Shown here in pieces: positions 12,853 to 64,000 of a DNA stretch of 64,000 nucleotides; position 1 is the stretch's first letter, and each line of letters begins with the position of its first letter. Made by a program: the position numbers and the translations under genes. Origin of the DNA: Chrysomallon squamiferum (lineage: Eukaryota; Mollusca; Gastropoda; Neomphalida; Peltospiridae). The notes beneath the pieces were generated by a model. That model was given only the letters and a program-made list of their open reading frames with translations, searched no databases and was not told the DNA's origin. The DNA lies in contig CM022673.1 in assembly GCA_012295275.1 (NCBI GenBank), positions 19,893,810 through 19,957,809 on the forward strand, given 5' to 3'.

Positions 12853-13109
12853 CTAAATAAATAACTAATTAAATATAATGAAGTACAGTTGTGCTTTAAT
12901 TCAACTTCATGTACATAAACAGCCTTATAACTTATTTTTGTTAGACATCAATATATATATATTTAGTATTTATTTATTTTATAATAATATTGTATTTAAA
13001 TAAATATTATGTAAGATACTGAAGATTTTAATTAACGTGATACTTTATGAATGGTTGTTTTCAGGTGTAACAGACATTGGCAGTTATTCATAATTTAATT
13101 TTTAAATTT

Positions 13110-13114
13110 TTAAA

Positions 13115-13150
<36 letters not shown>
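13110..13150. repeat. (TTA)n microsatellite
   Basis: Perfect ATT/TTA trinucleotides, about 40 bp, ahead of the cyclase promoter region. Confidence 0.9.
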
Positions 13151-13151
<1 letters not shown>

Positions 13152-13339
13152 TAAATACAAACCAGGCAGTCATAAAAACAAGTTTATTTAATTATCATCT
13201 TCAACGATATAAATAATAAATAATCACAGTACATAATGATAATTGTAGTAAGTAAAGCATTCTTGATATAAAGTAATGGCTTGTTTTAAGTTCACTTCAT
13301 TTGCCTATTCATTACTCCACAGTAACAGTCTAGTTTGAA

Positions 13340-13766
13340 CTTCATGCTAAGGTCAGCTTGCGTTGTAAGAAGTAATGCTGTAACCGGCTGTACTCCTATA
13401 TTTCTGTCATGGTGTACCATCTGTGGTTCAGCGCCCATTAAATGTGAATCGTGTCGGCGATGGCTGTGAACACAGCTCTTAGAAAATTCATAGCGGCGTT
13501 CGGCAAAGCGGTAAGATGAAACCCAGACTTTGGTTGTTGCCCCCGTGACGTCACGTTCTATTTTCAGCTGCCCAAGTAATCGAGAGATGGGACCGAAGCG
13601 CATCGCCTTCCCGGCTTACGCAGATATAAGTTCTAACTGCCTCTCCGAAAACATTCACAAAGGAAAACAGTAACTGTAAATTGTGGATTTTTACATTGCG
13701 AGTGAACGGCGTTTTTAATATATATCGGAAAGTTTTTCTTTAGACATAATTCCGATTCCATTCCAA
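13340..13766 (+). promoter_or_regulatory. Putative promoter and 5' UTR of the adenylyl cyclase
   Basis: GC content rises sharply here against the AT-rich flanks, with several CpGs, and the first coding exon follows directly. A perfect CRE lies at 13546-13553. A TATATAT string at 13718-13724 is too close to the ATG to be a safe TATA call. The transcription start cannot be fixed from sequence. A 103-residue minus-strand frame across this patch is taken as fortuitous. Confidence 0.5.
13546..13553. promoter_or_regulatory. Palindromic CRE, proximal to the cyclase start
   Basis: A perfect TGACGTCA inside CCCGTGACGTCACG, about 215 nt upstream of the ATG in the GC-richer promoter patch. This is the standard CREB-binding site and raises the possibility of cAMP feedback on the cyclase gene. 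Confidence 0.55.
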
Positions 13767-57132
<43,366 letters not shown>

Positions 57133-57250
57133 CTTAACCAATTTGCAATCCACGATGGCGTGTATTTAAAACCCAGCAAGCGTGACATTTAATTGAAACA
57201 TAAGTTATGCAAACTATGTAGAAATTCGTTTGTATTTTGACATTACATTT

Positions 57251-57256
57251 AATAAA
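57251..57256 (+). terminator. Possible polyadenylation signal of the cyclase
   Basis: AATAAA about 120 nt after the stop. The real 3' UTR may be much longer. Confidence 0.35.
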
Positions 57257-57504
57257 TTGTTCTAAACAAATGAGTTTACGTAGAAATATTTCAGGAATCA
57301 GTATTAAATATTTAATTTGAAACCAGTTCTTGTTACATTGCTGCTTAGGGCAAAGTGGGCAAATGTACCCTGTTACGTCACTATTTGTCATCCGGTGGTT
57401 CAGTTGTCTAGTCGGATTGCAAGCTGTGCAGTGACAATGTACCTTTGTTTTCTTCCTCTTTACAAAGGTAAACACATAACCCATCTTAAGGGACCGTTTG
57501 TACA

Positions 57505-57808
57505 CTTCAGCATAGTGGGGCCAGATCTCAGAAATCGGAAATCCGAAACTTTTTCAGTTCAGCAGAAATATCTTAGTTTTCTGACTTTTTTGCATGTAGA
57601 AACCATATTTTATGCATAAAATAATAAGAATATTATTTAAAAGATACTGCAGACTATCTGTGTAAGCTTTATATGAAAAATAAATGGAATTCATATTTAG
57701 ACGTAGATTCTGTTCTGATGCGATCTCTTTATATTCCAAAATCTGAAATATTCCGAAATCCGAAACACTTCCGGTTCCAAGCATTTTGGATAAAGGATTC
57801 TCAACCTG
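57505..57808 (-). mobile_element. Short Tigger-like DNA element with GGATTTCGGATT termini
   Basis: Read on the minus strand it starts GGTTGAGAATCCTTTATCC, AAAATGCTTGGAACC and GTTTCGGATTTCGG, and ends with a second GTTTCGGATTTCC. The interior includes 'catttatttttcatataa'. This order closely follows a short pogo/Tigger-group element I recall from vertebrate genomes. It is non-coding. Confidence 0.6.
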
Positions 57809-58310
57809 TGTGTGTGTGTGTCCTGAATATGACAAAACCCGAAATTCGAATATTTTTATGTTAACTAGAAAACATTACTGTGTAATGTTCAAGTATTACT
57901 GATTATAAATCAATCGTTAAATCGTCCAGTTCCTCTATTATACAGGAATCCTAATCACTCGTGAAGTGTTTAACAAACAGCAAAACTTTTTAGTGTCTTC
58001 TTTCCATTTTCAGAAAACTGTTGAAATAATGGCAGTATATGTGCCATTCTAATGATGGAATAATTCTACTGAATTACATCGGGATATTGTGAACGTGGCT
58101 ACCTGAAGTGAAATGAAGTAGCGGAAACGGTCGTTTAAAAAAAAGAAGAACGAAAACAACAAATTCCAGTAATTTAAAAAAAAATTTAGGTGTTGCTTTT
58201 TAAAGTAGATATTCAAGACATTCATTGAATCATTTATGCAATGCAGAATCTAGAAGTATTTGAAGATAATTATGATTTAGAAAATATGTTAAAAATATTA
58301 CCAGTCTTAA

Positions 58311-58990
58311 ACCTAAACCTAAGTTTAATCCTAACCTTAACACTACGTTTATAGCATTAAATCTTACATCAACGTATGACCATATCGTAACCCCTAATCC
58401 TAATGTGACCTATAATCCTAAACCAACCCAGTCCTCGCTTTGAACCTTAAGCGTTTCTCAAACCATCATAATTAACTAAACCTACTGTAATTTTCACTCT
58501 TTTCCTAAAACCGACCCTAATAACCAAGTTTAAAAAAAAAAGAAAAAAAGTGTAATAATAAAAAACCATTTAAAAATTAAAAACATTTCTTTAAATAAAT
58601 TGACATTTAAAAATATCCTAACCCTAATATATACCCCTAATCCTAACCTAATTTTAACCATAAGGCTAAAACCTAACCTTAAAAATAACTTCTTTTTTTC
58701 CCCCTAGTACTGACCCTAACCGTTACCACGATCAGAGAAAAAAAAAAAAAAAAAAAAACATTCTTCTGATAAACTCATATTTAAATCTATACCTGACCTT
58801 AACCTTTACCCTTATCCTCGCCCTAGTCCTAAAGCTCCTATTAACATTGTTTAAAACTGACCATGCAATATCTTTATATACAAAGTTTTTTTAGATAAAC
58901 TTGTTAAAACTATTTCAAAACTTTAAACATAGCCCTAATGTTAACCCTAAAACTAACCTTTCAGATCTAACACACACTAACCCGTACCCA
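58311..58990 (-). repeat. Degenerate telomere-like CCCTAA-rich tract
   Basis: Dozens of CCTAA and at least six CCCTAA (the complement of TTAGGG) recur, always on this strand, mixed with CCTTAA and CCTAAAC variants and short A-rich breaks. This looks like an old interstitial telomeric-type array or a CCTAA minisatellite. All units face one way. Confidence 0.6.
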
Positions 58991-59239
58991 AGAGTTTAGC
59001 CCAGAAGTTCTTTGTAACAGCGTCAAAAATACATCTGCTAGAGCCTCAACCATTTTACCTACCATAGCCTTCGAAGCATCGATGTACTGAATCAAATTCT
59101 TCAGATATTTTATAACATGCATTGATTGTTTTTAATATAAGAATTTATCACTGAAACGTTTGAAATTTTTCTGCAGACACAATAAAAGCACTTTACAGTT
59201 TTGCTACTGGCCTCTGTGCATTCAGAATAATATTATGAT

Positions 59240-59444
59240 TCAAAATTTGTTATTATTATGCAACCATTTAGATAATTTCATGTTGGAGTTGGCATAATAG
59301 TTGGGTGAATTATTAACGGTTATAAAACCGAGGAAAAGATGTTCATCATGACATTTGCAATCTCTGCTGATACTTTCATCCACTTTATTGGAATTAGTAT
59401 TAGTCGCTTTCTTTCTAACAGGAACATTTCCGGTTTCTGACAAG
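59240..59444 (-). CDS. Candidate gene exon 3
   Basis: Starts after CAAAACCAG; its first C completes TGC (Cys). Encodes LSETGNVPVRKKATNTNS, a Cys/His-containing piece (RDCKCHDEH) and NSPNYYANSN to a TGA. It is the weakest of the three, because its acceptor lacks a strong pyrimidine tract. Confidence 0.35.
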
Positions 59445-61970
59445 CTGGTTTTGAAAGTAACTAAATTATATAGAATGCTGAAGTAACTCTTGTATCTTTC
59501 TTATTAAGTTAATAATCCATTATTTGAAGTAAGAAAAAAAGAAATTAAAGAAGAAACCACGTATAAAACATTCCAGTCAAATAATTTTAAACTGCATAAT
59601 ACTGAAGTTACTAGAATTAAAATTTACTTTGTGTCGACTTTTAGAACTAAACAATGAAATCGACTGTTCATGAATTCAGTTAATTTTATAACGATGGCCA
59701 GCAAAAATGGCAAAATTATAATTCAGACCAACTAAAAATCCTTCTTGGATCTACTCACCTATTTGGTAGGGAAAAACTTAAGGATCTGGCTCATGGATTA
59801 GTAAAGACGATTAGAAATCTTTTGATGAAGATCTAATTTAATTTTTTTTATGTATCAGGTTGTCATGACGATTCTGTTATTGAAAACTATTTTTAAATCC
59901 AATTGTATATCAGCAGTACCTTTAACACCTAATATTTCTAAAATTTCCATATCAAAGTTTGATATTTAACGTATAAGCATGTCAATACTTAAATAAAGAA
60001 AATTATATTTTTATTTTTATTAATTTATTTAGTTTTTAGTTTTTGTTTTATGCGATCTATTATCGCTCAGAAAAACGTTATAACGTAAAAGATGTCGCTC
60101 CTCCTTGTATGCGACGACTTCATTAAAGAAAAATCGCAGTTATTTTTAAACTGTAGTTTTTTCTTGTTATGTTTAATTATATAGTAAATAAATAAATATC
60201 TGGGAAATTAACAAATACATTTATATTATTTTTTCTTCACTATTTCTAAAACAAGTCTGAAAATACCACAAACGCAGTGTTCAGATCTATTTTTATTGAA
60301 ATATCGTGCACACAACAAATCGTATCAGACTGGATTAATATTAGATAATTCACTTTGACAAGATGGAACATTTTCCTGTTAATCACTAGATGAACATTCA
60401 TTAATCTCTGTTGTTTATCGTGTGCATAGCTGAAAGTAAATCAGTCCGATAAAATACGTCTTCTCGTCGTCGTTAGCCTCTTACGAACATCTACGAAATC
60501 CATTTTCGTCTGATACGCATATGCCTGAAGAGCAGAGCGAGAATTATTCACTAGACATTTTCATTCATGTAATCATTATAATTTCTGCACACAAATACTC
60601 ACATTTTCTTTTACAAAGTTATAGAATAATAATTTAAAAAAAAATACAAACAAATAAAAATTAAGAACATAAGAAAGAATATTACTGAAGTGTTGTCCGT
60701 TTGTTCTATTTACTTAGTGAACTGAAATAATAATACTTTAATGTGTATCAAAGTTGTATTAAAAAAAAGAGAAAACCACAACAATAACAGTAATAAATAT
60801 TGTTAACTTTCATCTCTAAATACATACCAAACGTTTTTATTTCCTTGCTTAATACATTTCGCCAGGGCATTCGATTTCTCAGATGTCTTATAAAATCGTA
60901 TAGCCTCACTAATACAGTTAGAAGTGGCCCGCCTGACTGGTACGTCATATCTGCTTTTTGGATAAAATTTGGCGCCATTCCAGTATCTGTAGATAAAAGA
61001 AAAACAGATTTAGCTCACAATAGTGCAAAATAAAAACTCGTTATTACAGATCATTCTATGTCTTAAGATAGTCAGATAATACTTTTTAGTTTCAAATTAA
61101 AGTCCAAATTACCAAATAAAATCTTTTTTTATTCCCTTTCCCCCAAAAAAACCCCACACCAAAAAAAAAAAAAAAAAAAAAACCGGTTCATGTTGCAAAT
61201 ATGAAAAAGAACGAAATGTTTTATTCGACCCATTCAATAATTATTTGTTAATTACAGTTATGCCTTAACTTCTAGTGTAAACTTCAATATCATGCAGTTT
61301 AAAATTATTTTATTGGAATGTTTTATATGTAGTTTCTCCTTTATTTTGTTTTGTTTTACTGTATTGTGTGTGTGTGCGTAATATATTTTTAAGTAACAAC
61401 CAAAAAAGACATGCAATTAAAGTCAGCACCAAAGGTTTAAAAATGCTGATAATGCTTATGCTAATAATAATGCTAATAATAATGATAAACAAATAAATAA
61501 ATAAATAAATAAACAAATAACGAGGCGATGAATGGGGAAACGAAGGTACAACTGAAAGTTAAATGAAATTATGTTAGCGAACAAGGGGTGACAAATAGTG
61601 CACAAAGTATAAACTCTTTGACGACAATTCATGACGTTACAGTGCATGTCCATCCAGGCGTATGAGTAGCATACAACACAAATATTTTGTTCAAAAATGT
61701 GTATGCATATGATAGGATATAAAATGTTACCAACAGTATGTAATATAAAACTGCATAATTTGCGAAAATCCATTTCAAAAGCTACAAATATGAAGAAAAA
61801 CCACCACAACAACAGAAATTTAAATTTAATTAAAAAAAGAAAGAAAGAAAGAATGAAAGAAGAAATAAACAAAACACAAAACAACGTGCAACAAACGAAA
61901 CGAACAACAATTTTATATATATTTTTATTATTATTATTATTTTATATTTTTTTTTTTTTTTTTTATTTTA

Positions 61971-62001
<31 letters not shown>

Positions 62002-63510
62002 TATTATTATTATTTAGTTATTTATTAATTTACTAATTTATTTATTTATTTTAACTGATTAATAGTAATAACTGTTTTGAGGAAATAACATAATAATTAT
62101 GGCTTAACAGTTTCAGTCTGATCATTATATATGAGCATAGATATATAAACCTTGCCGCTTAATTCGTTTTCCCCACTGGCGCTGCAGATGCTAGTTTAAT
62201 CTCATTAACGTCTTTGACCATCTGTTTGCTTTTAACCGCCATTTAAAGTTTTATCACGAGGACACTTATTTTTTAAAATAGAAGCTGCATCATACCGCAA
62301 CAATAAAAGAATAGCATGATGACACCTGGAAAATGGCCACATATATTAAGAAAATTTTATAAACGTGAATAATACGCTATAATTTAAACAACAACATCTG
62401 TAAATGTATTCTTTGTATGTAAAACAGAATGCAGTATATTCTCATCAGATTAAAGTTACAATTTATCAAGGTATTCCAGCCAACTCAATTACTCGACTTG
62501 AAGAATGCATCTACTGGCTGATTAGTATAGCCACTTTGATAAAAAAAAAACAAAAAAAAACGAAAATCATATATTTCGTTTCGTAAATTTATTACAGCAC
62601 AACAACAACAACAATATAATTAGCCCAACACGTAAGATCACATAAAAAAAGAATTATTGTTTATATACTACAGCTTAGGAGAATAAACAAAAAAGTACAT
62701 TAGATTAAGGAATGAATTTTCATAATTATATCACTTAGAAATTTCATTCTCGCACCACAAAGACATTCATCAAAGAATTTAAGAACAAAAAAAACCCCCA
62801 AAAATCCGAAGTTTTAAAAATGTAAACATTAACACTGGAACTAAAATTAAAATTTTATATACTGGTATCTCTTTTTTAACGCAATTTCATTTTCGCGGTA
62901 TTTGATTAACTTGGTAATCATTAATTGCAACCATCCCTTGACGTGCAAGGTTAAAAGAAATCTGTGTCGTTAGCGGCTTTATTGGTCTTTAAACAGCAGC
63001 CACTGAGAACACTAACTACACATTTTAATTTTTACTAAAAAAACAATTCTAAAAATACTACCCTTGACGATGCCTACGAAGAATGAAGGTGTAAAGGAAA
63101 ATAAATACAATAAACTAAAAAAAATTAATAATTAAAAAAAAAAAAAAAAGACATTACCTACTTCAGATATAATTAAAGGATTTGAAGATTTTCATAATTC
63201 TGAGCTGGTTAATCAGTAAATAATGAACCTTTTTATTTTCCTTTCAAGATAAGTAAAATAAGTACATATTTTTCTGTGTCAACATTCGATCAAGGATCAA
63301 TTATACACTTTACCAATAATGATTAATGCGATTTGAATAAGCCAGAGTATTCTGTCGTTCTCCGCAAGTGATAGGTTGATGTCGGTTTTGTTTGGCTAAT
63401 GTATGCCAGCAGTAAACTTGCAACTATTTCGCCGGCTAGTATACTTACCTGAAAATAATTTTGACTTTACATTCCTTTATATCGGTCATTTTCAAGTTCG
63501 CTGGTTCCAT
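59240..63510 (-). CDS. Candidate unidentified three-exon gene, about 141 residues
   Basis: Minus-strand exons 63510-63449, 60986-60828 and 59444-59240 join in frame at both junctions: 62, 159 and 205 nt, 141 codons plus stop. The first donor is a perfect CAG|GTAAGT; the second exon has acceptor TTTTATCTACAG and donor GTATGT; the third has acceptor CAAAACCAG. The product would start MEPANLKMTDIKECKVKIIF, pass through YWNGAKFYPKSRYDVPV and end KWLHNNNKF. It has no signal peptide, membrane helix or motif I recognise, and is basic in the middle. Exon 2 is also open in a second frame, but only this frame matches the phases. Additional exons or a different last exon are possible. Confidence 0.42.
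60828..60986 (-). CDS. Candidate gene exon 2
   Basis: 159 nt with good sites at both ends and a raised GC content compared with its flanks. Encodes YWNGAKFYPKSRYDVPVRR and, later, SNALAKCIKQGNKNV; ends with two bases carried to exon 3. Confidence 0.48.
61140..61182. repeat. C-rich then poly-A tract
   Basis: A short CCCC/AAAA mixture followed by about 20 A, inside intron 1 of the minus-strand candidate. Confidence 0.7.
61918..62052. repeat. ATT/T-rich low-complexity tract
   Basis: ATT, poly-T, TTTTA and TTA units in succession over about 130 bp. Otherwise the 61.0-63.4 kb stretch shows only AT-rich sequence and would be intron 1 of the candidate gene. Confidence 0.85.
63449..63510 (-). CDS. 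Candidate gene exon 1
   Basis: ATG at 63510 in the context tttttaATGG; 20 codons plus AG, which becomes AGA (Arg) with the first base of exon 2. The frame stays open upstream of the ATG without another Met, so the start is the first available one. Confidence 0.42.
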
Positions 63511-63585
63511 TAAAAAGTACCTGGCAGTTGTACATAACACATGCAGCAAAAAGTAATTTGGCCAGGTTTGAATCGATCTGAAGTG

Positions 63586-63614
63586 TGACGTAACGGTCAG
63601 CTGATCAACACGTG
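63586..63614 (-). promoter_or_regulatory. CRE-like site, CAGCTG and CACGTG E-boxes upstream of the minus-strand candidate
   Basis: On the minus strand TTACGTCA (63593-63586), CAGCTG (63603-63598) and CACGTG (63614-63609) lie within 30 bp, 76-104 nt upstream of the candidate ATG. The cluster is in a GC-richer patch, as expected of a promoter. Confidence 0.35.
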
Positions 63615-64000
63615 ACAGCTTTGAAGGTCGATTTATGCAAGAGGTCGCCTCAAAATAGTAAAAGATGCAAGATACCGTGTCGGCTCGAGTGGTAGAAAAT
63701 CACATTTTTGTTGTACCGGTGCATAGAAACGATAGTTTGGTTTAAATGTTTTGGATTGCAGTATGTGTTTTTATTTGTTTTTTTTATTTATTTAACCCAC
63801 AAAATAAGATGTCTCTTCCAAATATTTATCCAAGCATAGATTCAAGTGAGTTAAATCAGTAACAGTTATTTAACGTTTTAAACAGATTTACATCTCATTT
63901 TCAAAATGTATTAGTCTGTTATATGGTAAAAAAAAAAAAAAAAAAAAAAATTGTAATTGATGTCTAGAATAAGTCCCTTTTGGAAATTAGGATGAATTAG
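63615..64000. other. Region upstream of the minus-strand candidate
   Basis: The first 100 bp are GC-richer and may be promoter. Beyond that only AT-rich DNA and a poly-A run (63928-63950) are seen. Confidence 0.4.

Larger units (their letters stand above)
8094..13339. other. Intergenic AT-rich DNA between COBL and the cyclase
   Basis: No exon or RNA gene can be supported. The stretch probably begins with the COBL 3' UTR. It contains TA/TG microsatellites (10.25-11.13 kb), degenerate AAT/CAA/CAC low-complexity sequence (about 12.26-12.39 kb), an AAT array (12.82-12.85 kb) and a TTA array (13.11-13.15 kb). Around 11.35-11.62 kb lies a slightly less AT-rich patch with a CRE; its 89-residue frame resembles no known protein. 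Confidence 0.6.
57133..59239. other. Cyclase 3' flank and convergent intergenic region
   Basis: Apart from the Tigger-like element and the CCCTAA tract, the sequence is AT-rich and unremarkable. It separates the cyclase (+) from the candidate gene on the minus strand. A TTTAAT at about 59.13 kb could act as an ATTAAA polyadenylation signal for that gene. Confidence 0.45.

Noticed and set aside
13292-13603. 103-codon minus-strand frame upstream of the cyclase
   Set aside because: It lies in the GC-richer promoter patch where stops are rarer, and matches no family; no splice or start support.
61918-62052. Regular ATT/TTTTA units resembling a spaced repeat array
   Set aside because: Simple-sequence repeats without unique spacers; no CRISPR structure, and the window is eukaryotic.

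Overview
The window is animal nuclear DNA: strongly AT-rich, with many small exons behind canonical GT/AG splice sites, introns up to 30 kb, abundant microsatellites (TA, GT/TG, GA, ATT, AAC) and eroded DNA transposons and LINE fragments. The two recognisable proteins are metazoan. The interleaved TA/TG/TGTATG microsatellites together with a rutabaga-type cyclase suggest a mollusc, most likely a coleoid cephalopod such as an octopus; that placement is inference, since nothing in the window fixes the species.

Region 1 (about 0.9-8.1 kb, + strand) holds the 3' part of a cordon-bleu (COBL/COBLL1 family) actin nucleator gene. Eight phase-consistent exons carry the Cobl ubiquitin-like domain, two KRAP-type motifs, proline-rich runs, a glutamine-rich segment and one C-terminal WH2 domain. 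The 5' end lies upstream of the window. About 5.7 kb of AT-rich intergenic DNA follows, with microsatellites and one perfect palindromic CRE.

Region 2 (13.77-57.13 kb, + strand) is a complete 21-exon gene for a Ca2+/calmodulin-responsive, rutabaga/ADCY1-type transmembrane adenylyl cyclase. The exons join to 5,499 nt, or 1,832 codons plus stop. Exon 1 (195 codons) encodes the N-terminus and first five membrane helices. A 30.6-kb intron follows, then 20 exons packed into 12 kb. All catalytic residues checked are present. The last exon encodes an unusually long, serine-rich tail of roughly 770 residues with PKA-type sites and a C-terminal class I PDZ-ligand signature. A perfect CRE lies 0.2 kb upstream of the start codon.

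Intron 1 is a deposit of repeats: a MULE transposase fragment, two copies of a pogo/Tigger-like element (one with a broken transposase start), a foldback element with arms of over 300 bp, a second short inverted-repeat element with related termini, a CR1/L2-type LINE 3' end, two isolated hairpins and a 330-bp sequence repeated in intron 9 of the same gene.

Region 3 (57.1-64 kb) contains the cyclase 3' flank, a Tigger-like short element, a degenerate telomere-like CCCTAA-rich tract and, on the minus strand, a candidate three-exon gene of about 141 codons whose splice phases agree at both junctions. I do not recognise its product; it is the best candidate here for something undescribed.

Functionally, cordon-bleu remodels actin in neurites and the cyclase makes cAMP when calmodulin signals Ca2+ entry. 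Their adjacency looks like ordinary gene neighbourhood rather than a functional cluster. No CRISPR, operon or other prokaryotic feature is present.
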